Below, in pieces: positions 29,672 through 41,897 of a stretch of 64,000 nt of DNA. The DNA is taken from positions 14,564,215 through 14,628,214 of the forward strand of contig OX393574.1 of the NCBI GenBank assembly GCA_947652115.1, in the 5' to 3' direction. The DNA comes from Blastomussa wellsi. Its lineage: Eukaryota; Cnidaria; Anthozoa; Scleractinia; Plerogyridae. The number at the start of each line of letters is the position of its first letter. The first letter of the stretch is position 1. A program made the translations under genes and the position numbers. Under the pieces are notes generated by a model. That model did no database searches. It worked only from the letters and a program-made list of their open reading frames with translations, and had not been told where the DNA came from.

Positions 29672-32600
29672 CTAATCCAGAGCAGCAGCACCTGATATAA
29701 TCTCAATCAACTCCTTTGTAATGACAGCTTGACGGGTTCGATTGTATGTAAGTGTCAACTTGTCAATCATTTCACCTATAAACACATGCGAGAACAGTTA
29801 GCAATCTAGATCCAGTAATCTTAACTCTTTGCTCAGTAGGAGGAACTTGACCAGTTAGGGATAACTAGTGCATAGAAGGGAGGGGTGGCTAAAGGAAAGG
29901 GGAAGGGAGGGGAGGGGATTATTTCACCTAAAAGCACAAACTGAGGAGCCACATCACAAAATTTTGAGTTATTTCTTCGAAAACCTAAATTACCCTTACA
30001 ATTCAGGAAACCTAAAACTAAATAGTTTGCTAACGAAGAAAAACACCAAAAAAGAAGAAGGATAGCTGAGGATGGAGAATATTGAGAAATGGATTGTAAA
30101 TGACAATTTTGAAAAAATTTTCAAAGTGCATGAACAATGAAGTAGCTCCTTTAATCAAACAAGCATGCTCAAAATTGTCACATGTCATGTCAAACTTGTC
30201 CGGAGAGGCTCTGCTTCTAGCGGGTCAGGTACAGTAATGACTGAGCGCTTTACATACAAAATTGCTGTCAAGGGCCCCGACGCTGGCAAAATATTTTTAG
30301 TTTTTCTCTGCCCAGAAAATATTATTGGTGGCTTTTCCATAACACTGATTTTTTGCTGAACTTGGCTCTGAGAACAATGCCATGGTTAAACTGACTTGTA
30401 GCTTACATGTACAAAGTAGCACCCCAAAAAGCAGTTACTAACTTCCCTCAACTTTCAATATCTTTCAATATTTCATACTTGTTAAATAATAATACTTACC
30501 AGCATTTTTGCTAGCACTGTCCATAGCAGTCATACGAGAACTCTGCTCACTGCAAGCTCCTTCCTTCATGCCATAAAACAGAAGACTGGCTAGTGAGAAC
30601 TCAGAGTAGTTCTTTATTATATCAGAATCAAGGTCATCATAGGTACTTAGCACCTCTGAAAATAAAAAATCCAACAGTGCGTAAAATGCAATATTATTCA
30701 TAGAACGGGAAATTATAACTTGATTAAGATTTAAACCTAATGTAAATTTGATGAAACATGATACCTACATTGTATTATTATAAAGCAATACATCCCTGGA
30801 AGCAGGAGCTTCCTTTAAAGGACACTTACTGTACTTAAGGTCCCAGCCACATAAAGAAACACCACTTTTTAACCTCCCATAAGTAAACACATATCCAAAG
30901 ACGACCCTTTGTCCACATTCCACGAAACTGGCACTTTTTCTTGCAATATGCTAATGAGGGTGTCCAATGTGAGACAGCAAGCCAAAACCAGAAATCCCCA
31001 ATCCCAATTATAACATGGTTGCCACAGCCAGAGGATCTTGAAATTCCCTGACAAATGTAAAATTTCCCTGACCAACTACATTAAAAAATCTCAAATTAGT
31101 CCTGGTAATGGACTTCAAACTCCCCTCACAGCCAACATCTCTACCCATTTATTACACCAAAACATTGTTGAAAGAAATAAATTAGTACTCTTAAAATTTC
31201 CCTTTTCCCTGACTTCTCTCAAAGACTTAAACTTTCCCTGACTCGAAATGAAATTCCCTGACTTTTGCCTGACCTTGAAGAATTATTTTTTTCCCTGACC
31301 ATTTCCTGACATATAAGGTTAAATGCAAAAATACCAGCTACCTAAACAAACTATAAGCTGACAGGGGTTCCACTAAGGTTAACCGGCAAGCAAGAAATCA
31401 TTAATCCCAATATAGCAGCTACCTGCAAGCTGAAAGCTAACAGGAGTTTTACAAGGCCAGCAAATGTGTTATTTAGGATAACTCAAAATGCAATGGCTTT
31501 CACTTTGTTAAGATCTTAGGTTAACATAGCGTCACTGTCTTGCAGGACAAATTTCTGGTTACAGGTACAAGTACCAACTCACCTCCTGAAGCAGCATTCA
31601 GGGTTTCAAACGAATGAAGAGGTTTCGTAAGAGTTCTGTACGACACCACTGACCTACGAAGGCAAACAAGAAAGTTCTGAGTACAAAAATTCCTTGTGGC
31701 CTGTCTCCTGTGGTCATTTCAAAGGCCTACGATGGACTTTGTTGATGTGTGACCATTGCCTGGTTTCAAACCGAAAGGGACTAGGTACTAGCCTGTTCAT
31801 TATGGGATTAGCAACTATTGATCCACAAAATCAGAAAGAGCACACCAATATTTACAAAATCCCCAAGATTGGTGTTAATCGGGCTACTTTTGACTGACAT
31901 ACATCCATTTAAATACGTCAAAACTACAAAGAAATGTCTGGTAATCCAGACGCCGCGTCCGGATGGCCATACATTTCTTTGTAAATTTTGACATTTTTAA
32001 CTAGTTGTATCTCGCTTAATATTGGGTCTTTTGACACCAAACTTGGAAATTTTGTAAATATCGGTGTGCCCTTTCTGACTATGTGGATCAATAGCTGCTA
32101 ATCCCATAATTTGTTGCCTCGGACCTTGTCCCCCTCGGTTTGAAAACAGGCAGTGGCTTCAGTTGCCTCAGGCAGATCCAGGAATTTCAGAAAGACAAAG
32201 TGGGGTGATAGAAAAAATGTTGGCAATAATGCAAACTTGCCCTGACCCACAGCATAACCCTAATTGTACAAAACCACTTGAAAGATGGTTTGTTTCAATT
32301 TTTCTTAAAAAAAATCCAGGGAAGAGCAGTGCTCGAAATTAGCGGTTGCCCAAGCAAAGTTTTAGGTGTCTCGGGCAACCTGTTTTTAGGAAAAATAATG
32401 GGTTGGTTGCCTGAGATTGTCCAGCATTTGTCATCAGAACAACTTGGATTTTTTCTAATTTCGAGCACTGAAAAGTGTCACTGTCCCGCCCAAATCCCAT
32501 CATGGTTGTTATCTGAACACACATGGAAAGTCTAAAAGTCGCTGCTTATACTAGGAGCAGTTCATTGCTACCCTTACTTCACTGAAAGGGAAGATAAAGC

Positions 32601-35600
32601 CGCATCAAAACAATGGCTTACACTGAAGTGATGGAGGTTATTCCAGTTTACAAAGCAGTAAGCTACTTGGAGGTATTTCTATTCCTCTAAGGATGAGATG
32701 CTAGTTCAACACAGGGTCACCCCAGCATTTATTAACACTCGTACAGCTGTATACCTGGGATAAGAACAGCACTATTAGACCAAAGTATCTTGGCCAGACC
32801 TGCCAGGGCTAGAACTCCAAATGTTCCATGTGGAAACACCAAACAGAGCTGCAAATAATAGTGGACATCAAACAATGGCAATGAAATCCCATCTGTAGTC
32901 GGACAGCATGTCCAGACAATTTTTTACGCCTTCCAATTTGCAAATGCCAATGTTTTGCATTGACAATGCATTATCGAGGAGTTCCGTGTCCAACTTCACT
33001 ACTGCTACGTCCAATCAAAATGGTGATTTAGTTTGATGCATGACCTTTCACCAGAAAAACACTATTTGCAGCTCTGAAGAAGCAAGAAGATTTAAGCTAA
33101 AAAATTAAATTGATTTAATTAGTACTCACTTGAACCAGTTGTAGTACATCTCTCCCATATCAAACTGAAATCCACTGTCCAAGATTTCCTGTGCTATGAA
33201 GGTGGCTTCACAGAACTGCGGGGGCTTCTTTCCAATCTCGTTAAAGCTCATCAGCAAGTGATCAGCTGTGAAATGAGAACAAGACAATTTAACCACATTT
33301 GCCCATTTACTTCACCCAAAGGGTACAGTGGAACGTCTGGTTTAAAGGTTTTATGGCAGACTTGGTTTCATTGTACATGCAATTAAGTTTACACTGCACA
33401 AATATATGTTTTACATGTATATTAGTTGTACTCACCATGTGTCCTTAGAAACAGCTGTCTGGATTTCTCCCCACATGCTACAATTTTTGTGTTTTCCCCT
33501 TCCCTTTCTGTCAAAGCACTCTTTACAGCCTTGACCAAATTGGAATGGATTCCGCCACACAATCCACGATCAGACGACATCACGACAACTAAGTTGTTAG
33601 GTTTTGTCTTTTCTGCTTCACTTGGCTTGATTTCTACCTTCTCGTACAAAGCTAAAAAAACATACATGGTTTAAATCGTGATGAAATTATAGAAGGATTG
33701 GCACCCTAGAGATTTCAAGTCTTTACTGAAAGATCAAAGCTTAATCAGTGCTTATAAGAAGACCTTCAGCTTGCCCTTTGAAGAAACAGCTCTTCAGTGT
33801 TGGTTGCCTGCGAGTGGGCAGTTGCATGTTTGTCATGGTTCATTTATGTCTTGGAATAAGGTAGTCAACGACTGTCAACTTGCTTGGTCCTTGTCCACTG
33901 GACAAGCGACTGAAAGGTGACCACAACACCTTTTTTAGCTCTATTAATGCATCCCCTGCATGTCTGATCTCTAATATTCAACCCCCCCCCCCCCCCTCCC
34001 CCCCATCAGTATGCAGCTTTACTTAAGCAAGAGGATATATAGCCTCATCTAAACACAACGGGATTTGGGAGAATTCAAGACAGTTAAGCAAACCTGAGAT
34101 GCAGTGGAGGGTTTGCATAGCTTTGAGAATTCTTCCAAACCCCTTCGCATTTAGATGAGGCTATGTATGGGAAAAAGTGCCTTATTGCTTTTACAAATTA
34201 TTTCTTAAAAGCTTTTGTAAATTATTTTTTAAAATATGCACAAACTAAAAACATCAGTGCTCGAAATTAGAAAAAAAATCCAGGTGGTCCTTATGGCAAA
34301 TTCTGGACAATTGAGCACTGCATTACAACCATGTTTACATACTCTCATCTAAACAAATCTATCAACCAATGAGACCGCATGTAGTATCTAGGTTATCTTG
34401 TAAGAAAACCTGCGCACTTGTTTGGAATTCAACCGATCTTCTTACATACCTGAGGCACCTGCTCCATAAACCCGTGCTGGTCGTAACTCTCTCTCTGCTC
34501 TGCCAAACTTAGCAGCTGAAACCATCTTCATTGATTTAGTAATCTTCTGGATATTCTTGACACTTCTTAATCGCAGGGAGACTAACAACAAAAATCTATT
34601 AGGTGCATCACTGGATAAAAATAATCTAATGCACAAGCAACCCTCTCATATAAAAACAATATTGAGTGTACTATTGTTGACTCAAATCCTTGCTCTGAGG
34701 GTTTTTCTCTGGAGTCTCTTGTTTTCCTCCCTCAACAAATTAAAGAACCAACATTTCTGACATTTCAACAACATCAACAACAGTGTTCCAGAGGGATCTC
34801 AGGTCAAAAACGCGACAAGGTCAGCTTCCTGACCCAACAAATACATTGAAAACTTGTAATGACTTTGTGGGAGCAATGGTAATTTGACCCGTTGGAATTC
34901 CTTGTTGGTACCTTGCCTCTAAAACTTAACTGGAACCCTGCAACAAGCATTTCCAATTACCTCGAGAATCAGGAAACCATAGGTTTCTCAATTACAAAAC
35001 TGTTTTATGCAACCTTTATAGAACAAAGTTGATTTATTTATTTTCTTGAATAACCAAATCTAGTCTGTTGACTTAAATGATGCCGAGCAACATTTGGTAA
35101 ACTGTGCTTTGGCAACAAAGTCAACAAACAGTCACAAGGAACAAAATCTTCCCTGGTATATGACAATCTACACACTTTGAAATCACATGTTCACACGTTG
35201 GAGTTGCTTTAATTTTCTAAGATGTCACATTCCTTTACCGTACAGCACAAAAGATTTGTACCATGTGACTGCTTGATCAAAATGACTCATTTTTAAGAAA
35301 AATTTACCACTCAACTACATGAAGGAAAATTTGACATTAAAATTTGCGCAAAAAAAATGAAATTTGAATTCCATTGTTTCACTAGTCAGTTTTCACATGG
35401 AATATTGTCAACCACAAATGCACCTCCTCATAACATAAACAGCTCCATTGTAGCCTGTCTAGCCAATCAGAACGAGAGTATGGCAGGACTATGTGTGTAC
35501 TAAATCAGAATTCTTGAAATCCGGGAATTCCTCAGAGAGTTGAAGCTACATACTACTTTAACCCCCATCAACATAGTAACGAAATATATCTCAGTAGTCT

Positions 35601-35818
35601 AATATCGAGAAACTTTATAAGGCTAGGAACCAAGTGAACTTACTGTCTTTCAACGTTGCCATGTTCCTTACTGCCGGACTGCAAAAGAAAATGATTCAAA
35701 AACAAAATTAATAGCAACTTAAGCATTTTTTGAAATTTAAAATGTACAAAGAGCCACATTCTCACCATGATGTTGGCCGAAAAACAGCTCCACGGAGGAA
35801 GACCCCGTTAGCCGCCAT
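29672..35818 (-). CDS. ATP5F1C: Mitochondrial ATP synthase F1 gamma subunit, 8 exons
   Basis: The exons are 35818-35766, 35678-35644, 34581-34450, 33651-33436, 33265-33130, 31653-31583, 30655-30500 and 29775-29672. All are in phase, giving 300 residues (human 298). Gamma is the rotating shaft that couples proton flow in Fo to the alpha/beta catalytic sites in the matrix. The first about 22 residues ([17 protein letters not shown]...) are Arg-containing and lack acidic residues, as in a mitochondrial presequence; MATLKD marks the usual mature start region. Then come [28 protein letters not shown], the [18 protein letters not shown] domain and the invariant C-terminal helix [18 protein letters not shown]. 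The start codon overlaps a YY1-like aagatggcggc. It shares a 231-bp gap with TMA7. Confidence 0.97.
29950..30155. repeat. Dispersed repeat, family 2, copy 2
   Basis: It has the same motif order as 2995-3195 and 43662-43865, ending gtagctccttttaa-like. It lies in the last intron of ATP5F1C. The coding potential of 29868-30065 is not supported by the other copies. Confidence 0.55.
31033..31310. mobile_element. attccctgac-rich element in ATP5F1C intron
   Basis: The word ttccctgac recurs about nine times, clustered at the two ends (aaattccctgacaaatg, aaattccctgacttttgcc). The layout resembles 53449-53738, which has ttccatgactt clusters at both ends. It is probably a degenerate hAT-type MITE of a related family; the termini are not resolved. 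Confidence 0.45.
31741..32167. repeat. Foldback element of about 425 bp in ATP5F1C intron
   Basis: Inverted blocks pair from the outside inwards: cctggtttcaaaccg / cggtttgaaaacagg, ttatgggattagcaactatt / aatagctgctaatcccataa, agaaagagcacaccaatattt / aaatatcggtgtgccctttct, and acaaagaaatgt / acatttctttgt. The centre is near 31952. Arms are about 200 bases. The size and symmetry suggest a transcript hairpin if the intron is read. Confidence 0.7.
32327..32470. mobile_element. hAT-like MITE family 4, copy 2
   Basis: The termini cagtgctcgaaattagcgg and ctaatttcgagcactg are perfect 16-base inverted repeats. The interior gttgcccaag / ttgcctgaga blocks match copy 1. It is the best preserved member here, but its flanks show no convincing 8-base duplication. 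Confidence 0.7.
34039..34164. mobile_element. 126-bp hairpin MITE in ATP5F1C intron
   Basis: The ends atagcctcatctaaa and tttagatgaggctat are inverted, with further matching arms around gggagaattc / gagaattctt and gcaaacc / ggtttgc. It is flanked by at/gt-rich bases without a clear duplication. Confidence 0.6.
34255..34320. mobile_element. hAT-like MITE family 4, copy 3, internally deleted
   Basis: Only the terminal parts remain: cagtgctcgaaattag at the left and ttgagcactg at the right, 66 bases in total. It lies about 1.8 kb from copy 2. Confidence 0.6.
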
Positions 35819-36049
35819 CTTGAACGCCTGTGACTCGCTTGCTTGGTCACGTGGGCCTATTGCGCTGCTGACCAAGTAATCGACTTTATAACGTAAATTG
35901 TGATTGGTGAAAAGCGCTAATAGACCAATCAGAGAGCACGTTAGAAAAGTAACCTCTTTTTATTAACGCAGGCTCAAAAAGTGCGACCACGTTCTGTGTT
36001 TTGAAGCAAAAGATTTTTGGAGGAAAGACGTACGTTTCAGTGATCTAAA
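35819..36049. promoter_or_regulatory. Shared ATP5F1C/TMA7 head-to-head promoter region
   Basis: There are 231 bases between divergent start codons. It holds CCAAT-type boxes (gaccaatcag at about 35923 and its reverse attgg at 35903), a ggtcacgtggg E-box at about 35845, and a gccgccatcttga YY1-like site over the ATP5F1C start. This is typical of a housekeeping bidirectional promoter, inferred from motifs only. Confidence 0.6.
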
Positions 36050-38514
36050 ATGTCTGGAAGAGAAGGTTAGATAAATCGCGTTTACATATATTTCAAACTG
36101 TTTAATTAAAAGGTTATCTGGCCTTGCGCTATTTGCAGGAGGAAAGAAGAAACCATTAAAACAGCCCAAGAAAGATAAGAAAGAACTGGACGAGGTTCGT
36201 GTCAGAGCAGTTAATGATTTTAACGTATTAAATTTAAGTTAATATTTTTATAGACACTGATCGACACTGAGAACGGCTGACTGTCAAAAGTAATCCTGAT
36301 GTCTTGTCTCTCTTTAACCTGGAATGAATAAATGTCATAAAATCAGGAATCCATTTGATTACTTAAATGATAATATGCAAAGCATAACCTTTCCGTCACA
36401 AGAGACCAGACCACAGCACAGGAAACTCCATACCCTACTGTTTGAATCATGAAAACCACAAACATTAAGTCCTCTGAGTAACAGAAAGTTAACAACTGCA
36501 TTGTGCTATATGAAAGATGGGTGCCTGGGATATCCATGGGCCTTCACTGTGACCAGCTGGTCCCTGGACAGTATAACTCTCCCATGGCCGGTAGTCCCTG
36601 CAACCCAGCTATGAGCCCCCACGCAGTCTTCCAGGCACCTGCCACATAACCTGCGATCAGGCGTTCTATGTATTTTGGCGTCGAGAGGCAGAATGCCTGA
36701 TATAATTATTTGACGAGTCGTCTGCCAACCCCTAATTTGTATCTGTCATTTTGTGTTTGCGGTTTCATTCATGCGTGAAACTTCAATTATTTGCATAAAT
36801 AAAATAAATACTAAGTCGGCTTGTGTTCGGTCAATTTGGAAGCTTGACGTCTCTTTACAAAGGGCTGTTAATGTAGAAAATGTCCAAATAGTTTATCTAT
36901 ACGTTCTTTCTAACTCGAAATAAAAAATTGTTTGACACCTGATGTCCAGTCAAGTCTGTATTTGTAACACATCAACGGTCGTCAATGGTTCAACAATAAA
37001 TGCCAGCACAAAAGTTCGAAAATTGGGAAGCTTCATTCCTTATAACAAACTATGCTAAAGGCGACCAGTTATGTATTCATCTTTGAGCTATTTGTGAATA
37101 AGACTGTCAATAGATTTAAAACTAGCAAAACTTCGCTCTTCACATCCAGTTCAATGGGGATAATTTAAAAATTTCTGGGTGCGATATTTTTAGACCGGAT
37201 GTTGCACTCTCACTCAGGTAACCAATCACAACACACAGTTTAATAATGTCTTTGTTTCGTGACCAATCAGGAAAAGGTCCGGATTCTGGACTTGTTACAG
37301 GCAAGTCGTCAAATAATTGTGTCAGGCATAATTCTTTTTTTACTCGTCACTAAAAGTAAGAACGCCTGATCGCTGGCCACACTGAGTTAACAGTGGAGAA
37401 GGGGAGGGAGCTGGAGGCAAAAAGGCAATGTACTGGCCAACGCTATGCTGGGACCAGCTGAGAAGTACAATGAGCTGCTCAAATGTGCAGATACCTCTTA
37501 CCGGAAGTGCCATCTACTCTTTGCTGTTAACTTTGTTAAATTGTTTACAGGATGACTTGGCACAGAAGCAGAAGTTAAAAGACGAGAAAAAAGCTCTTGA
37601 ACAAGCCAAGGCAAAAGCTGGGCAAAAGGGACCCATGGGTATGTTTAAGTTTAAGATGAATTTCAGGTCAAAACGATTAAAAATAGTTTGTAAAATTTGT
37701 AGTTTTCTTTGTTTTAAGAATTGTTGTTTTAAAACTAGAACAAATGAAAAAATACAAATCAATTCAACCATGAGTTTCATTTAAAACTGCAAAAAAGTAA
37801 TCCCTGCAGACAAAGGACAATCATAACATGCGAATGTTGGATGAAATCTGAACTGTCGCCAGACAGAATGCCCGGACAAGTATTTACTCCTTCCAATTCA
37901 AACACCAATGTTTTGCATTGACAGTTAATGCTTTTTCTTTTTATGGTGATTTAAATATTTCAGCCCTGCTATACATGCTGCTGTGTTGTGATCAGTTCCA
38001 GAATAGTTGGACCATGAAAACAGATAAATCAATCATTCATTAATAAATCCACACCTACTAGTCATGAGAAGAAGTTCTATTTTCTGGCCAGATCCCTTTT
38101 TGGTACTGTCCAGGCTGTGAAAACACAACCTAACAATAAAAACCCTTTCGCACCAACAAAATATGAAATAGTGTAGAACCTACAGAACATGGGCCCTGTG
38201 ATCTTTTTCAAACTATGCCTATTGATAATTTGTTCTGATAATTATAGGAACTTAAATTTGTAAATAAAGATGGGGGCCCATGCTTGGCTAGGAGCGACAC
38301 CACCCTGTTTATAAGTTCACTCTTCTGCAATGCTCCAGGCAAAAAGAATAATCTGCCATGTTTTCCCCAGAATGAAAAAAAAAAACATGTCTTAGCTTTT
38401 GTGTGAATTGGGTACCTTTTGAACATAGCTATTTGACATGTAAATGAAGAGTTATATCTTACATTTTCCTTTTTACCAGGTGGCAGTGGAATAAAGAAAT
38501 CTGGAAAAAAATGA
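36050..38514 (+). CDS. TMA7: Translation machinery-associated protein 7, 4 exons
   Basis: The exons are 36050-36065, 36139-36194, 37551-37638 and 38480-38514, in phase, encoding exactly 64 residues as in other eukaryotes. The protein is almost all Lys, Glu, Ala, Gly and Gln: MSGREGGKKKPLKQPKKDKK, then ELDEDDLAQKQKLKDEKKAL and a QKGPMGGSGIKKSGKK end. Yeast Tma7 associates with ribosomes and its loss alters translation; the mechanism is unclear. The first exon is only 16 coding bases. The large second intron (1.36 kb) holds a 720-bp TIR element. An aataaa at 38614-38619 is a likely polyadenylation signal. Confidence 0.96.
36653..37372. mobile_element. 720-bp TIR element in TMA7 intron 2
   Basis: The ends gcgatcaggcgttct and agaacgcctgatcgc are perfect 15-base inverted repeats. 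The similarity continues inwards for about 80 bases (gcctgatataattatttgacgag at the left, gtcaaataattgtgtcaggc at the right). There is no transposase frame. Flanks show no certain duplication. Confidence 0.7.
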
Positions 38515-38613
38515 CAACGCTTTTTTCCTGTAAATTCCATAGTAAAGTAACTGTCTTTTCATTTAGTCTTGTACAGAGCATGTAAACATTTACCCACTTT
38601 TAATGAAGTCGTA

Positions 38614-38619
38614 AATAAA
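38614..38619 (+). terminator. TMA7: TMA7 polyadenylation signal
   Basis: This aataaa is 100 bases past the stop codon. Confidence 0.5.
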
Positions 38620-39120
38620 GCCGATTTTCTTTTATATAATGTTTGCACTATTTCACTTAATAAGGGCTGGTTTTCATGATCGATTGAGTTGGAGTTGTAA
38701 TCAAAAGCCCAAAGCGGAGGCCCTGTTAGGGGAGGGGAGGGGGGTCTTCTTGTACCCCGTCCGAATTTCAAAGCTTTTCATGTCGCAATTTCGAAAGAGT
38801 ACCATGTCGCTGTCAGAATTTCGTTCAGTAACAGTGCTGTAGTTCTCATAATTGTGGAAATGTGAATGTCTCTTTGAACGTTTCGAGCATGCTGTAACGC
38901 GCAACGCCAAATCTGAGATACAAGTTTATTCCACAGTAAGGAGCGTTTTGTCCAAAGTCGAAGCTTGTGCAGGCACAGGCGGCCCAAGCTCATGCTGTGA
39001 GTCAGGATCAAATTGCGCAATAACTGTCTCGGCAAAAATATAAGAGTTTCTATGGGAAAATTTTACAACTCGCTTTAGCAAACCGAAATACTGTTAAATC
39101 AAATCGGGTGACCAATTCGG
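38620..39120. other. Gap after TMA7
   Basis: No gene is supported. Short open frames on both strands here (for example 38778-39035 minus) lack splice partners and known motifs. Confidence 0.4.
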
Positions 39121-39125
39121 CGGAA

Positions 39126-39286
39126 TGACGGAATGGCAGTAGTGTTGCTCTTCCCAACAAGTAAAAGCTAGTGACAAGCAAACTAGCCCTTGAAAGTGAA
39201 CCGGTGTGAAAGCTAACCGCAAGCAAAAGCGGAACTGCGGTCAGCTTTTACTTGTTGGTAAGGGCAATACTACTGTCATTCCGTAG
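39126..39286. mobile_element. Hairpin MITE, about 160 bp
   Basis: The left arm includes gacggaatggcagtagtgtt and ccaacaagtaaaagct. The right arm includes agcttttacttgttgg and aatactactgtcattccgt. The arms are about 50 bases, with the loop rich in aagctaaccgcaagcaaaag words. Confidence 0.65.
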
Positions 39287-39770
39287 ACAACGAGCATTCC
39301 CTCGTCAATTTGGTCCCAGAGGCACTTTAAATACTTTGTTGTATATTTTTTGTAGTACAAAACCGACTACAAAACTATCACTGAGGTGTGCAAGTTTGGA
39401 TCAGTTCACGGTATCCATGAGTTTACCAATGGAATATCACATATGCAAAGTACATCAACTGGTACCTGTGTTCCAAACGCTCAAACAGTCATCGTCTTGC
39501 AACCATTACAAGGTTATAATACTCATCATTTAACAGATCGATGAATGACCAACCCGACAACTTAAACACTGATCAGCTAGCATCTGTTGTAGTAGAGGAA
39601 GAAGGTCTAAGCATTTATCAACGAAGTAATTCGCTATAATTGCGTTTGAAACTCGATTGAAAACCGCTTTAACCACATCAAAGAAAAGCCGCACTACCTG
39701 TATGGATGGAGCGGCAAAAACTGTTGTCCTGGTCACTCACTTGTAAAGGGTGTTCCAAGACTCGCGATTC

Positions 39771-40289
39771 GAGAAATAAATTATTTATGTGAACGGATCA
39801 AGTGGAACGTGACTTCCTGATGTTCCCGGTGTTTTGTTACAATTTGGGTCGTTGAGATTCTGGATGCCGTTTAAGAGATTGTAATAATTTTGAAATAACG
39901 TAGAATAAAATGGCAAACAACATTCAATTTTACCTTCTTTTCAATGAATTAAGGAAAATGAATCCGGCTTGATTTGTTTGTGTTGTCTTTTACGCGTATT
40001 TGATCCTTTTTTGGGAAATTGAGGTTTTTGTTAAACTGACTTCAAATCTCCCAAAAGCGATGAAATACACAAAATAGACAACAGAACCAAAACAAACCGG
40101 ACACATTTTCCTTGTTCCACTCAAAAGAAGGCAAAATGGAATATTGTTGAGCTTTTTTTTTTTGCAGACTTGTACAGTGTCTTACCCAGCGTTCTGAATT
40201 TCAACGATTCATATTGTACCAAAACAACGTGAACACCAGGAAGTCACGGTCCACTTGATGCTTCTACGTAAATCACTTATCTCAAGATT
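39771..40289. repeat. Foldback element of about 520 bp (near full-length palindrome)
   Basis: The two halves are inverted copies. Outer blocks are atcaagtggaacgtgacttcc at the left and gaagtcacggtccacttgat at the right; then aatttgggtcgttgagattc with aatttcaacgattcatattg; then cattcaattttaccttcttt with aaagaaggcaaaatggaata. The centre is near 40030, and divergence between arms is modest. The arms would make a dsRNA stem of roughly 250 bp if transcribed. Confidence 0.7.
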
Positions 40290-40329
40290 CCTGAGTTTTG
40301 AATGCCATGCTACTTTATTATATAAAAAA

Positions 40330-40472
40330 GAGCTTTGGGGTACAAGTCCTACTCTGCCAGGGGTTGAGCTTTGGGGTACAAGTCCTACTCCGCCAGGGGT
40401 TGAGCTTTGGGGTACAAGTCCTACTCCGCCAGGGGTTGAGCTTTGGGGTACAAGTCCTACTCCGCCAGGGGT
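40330..40472. repeat. 36-bp minisatellite, four units
   Basis: Four near-identical 36-base units begin gagctttggggtacaagtcc; only one position in unit 1 differs (tactct versus tactcc). Because 36 is divisible by three, three frames stay open across it, giving repeated 12-residue peptides (minus strand STPGGVGLVPQS). I attribute the open frame at 40209-40790 to this, not to a gene. Confidence 0.85.
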
Positions 40473-40479
40473 ATTTTTC

Positions 40480-40670
40480 ATTATTGACCATTTTCGCATT
40501 ACCCAATATACACCTTGTTTACCCCCCAAAATTTTTGCATAAGCATTGCCTTCCGATTCTCTTGGACTTATTACGACTGTAATACCCAGGAGAATTGGGA
40601 AACAAAGGTTATGCAAAATTTTTGGGGGTAAACAAGGTGTATTATGGGGAATGTGAAAATGTTCAATATT
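40480..40670. mobile_element. MITE family 6 (tttacccccc arms), copy 1
   Basis: The left arm is cgcattacccaatatacacc then ttgtttaccccccaaaattt, tgcataagcattg. The right arm is ttatgcaaaatttttggggg, taaacaaggtgtattatggg, gaatgtgaaaatg. The copy at 52079-52275 shares the arms. The arms are about 70 bases around a gggaaacaaa/ctcttggac centre. The minisatellite abuts its left end. Confidence 0.7.
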
Positions 40671-41252
40671 TTTTGTTTCCAAAAAAACATACCCTCCCCT
40701 CAGAAGACTATTGGAAATTTCAGGGAGTAGAAGGATTGGGGTTTCCCACAATTTAACCCACTTGTTTGTTCGAGCAGATGACTCGAGCAAGCAAAGGAAA
40801 ATCAGAACAAAATAGTTTCCTTCTGGTGTTGTTAAGGTAGTTCAATATGTTAAGGTAGTTTCAATATGCTTATGCAATGAGATCTTTGAGGGGGCACTAT
40901 TTTTGGGAGTGGAGGAGGGTAGTTCCTTTTGGGAGTCCTGTTAGGGAGTTAATGAAAGCAGAGGGAGTGGAGGAAGTGCATTTTTGCGGTATTTGGTATA
41001 ATTACAACTTTTTCCAGGAATCGCTTAGATTTAACCACTTAAATGAATGTACAATAATCAATTCTTGAGAGCTGTGAGCATCTAGGTTACTAGCTACATT
41101 TTAAGCTGCCACTCTTTGCGATGTGGGGATTTACATTTCAGATCAAAGGAAACCTCAGAATAAGTTACTAGGGTACCAAAGGGTGATACCAATCACAAAA
41201 AGAAAAGGGATGGTTAAAGGGAACCTTGGCCCTTGAAACATGTTGATGTTAA

Positions 41253-41897
41253 GGTCATTCCCCTGTATTGCATTGCGCATCCTTACTGCGCACGATTTAT
41301 TGCGTCATCGGCGCGCGCACCTAAAGAAAACTGCGGCGTTTTATTTACGGCTTTGCTCATGAAGGAGATAAATCGTCGTTTTCTCGTAAACGAGTATGGT
41401 GACCTATATTTTTTTACCCTTTTTCTGAGACTAGCAATCACTTTCTTCCTATAACAGGAATATAAACAAATTTCCATTGCAGAAAAATAAATAATCGACG
41501 GAAACGTGAACTTATTGAACAGATATTGTAGTCTCGAGATCACTGCATACTAGTAACAAGTTTAATCAAGGTCGACTGGAAATGCGTGCTTTTATAATTA
41601 AACATATATTAAATTGTTCCTTGAAGGCGATACAGTATATCTATAGTTTTTTCCCTTGTTTTGCTTTCTCCCTATTTTTTTCTTCTCTCATAAGACGTGA
41701 CATAAGCTAGTAAAATGAAAACATTTCTGAAGCTGATATTTTAACGACTTATGGGGTATTTTCAAGGTGCTCCTGCTCCCAAACGAATATGGGGACCCCT
41801 CTTTTTAATTACAAAATTTAAATCCCCTTACGATGAACAACAAATGGGCAAAGTTTGAACGAAAATCTATTGTCAGTTCTATTTCAGGGGAATGACC
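41253..41897. mobile_element. TTAA-flanked MITE, copy 2 (piggyBac-like target)
   Basis: The ends ggtcattcccctg and caggggaatgacc are perfect 13-base inverted repeats, flanked by exact TTAA at 41249-41252 and 41898-41901. The 645-bp interior has no transposase. Its left part is CpG-rich (gcgcacgatttattgcgtc). Confidence 0.75.

Noticed and set aside
36343..36537. Minus-strand frame in the TMA7 intron
   Set aside because: It overlaps repeat-like sequence next to the 720-bp TIR element and has no splice partners.
40209..40790. 193-residue open frame with a four-fold STPGGVGLVPQS repeat
   Set aside because: The repeat is a 36-base minisatellite, so several frames stay open; the rest of the frame is read from a MITE arm and a foldback arm. 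No start context or homology.
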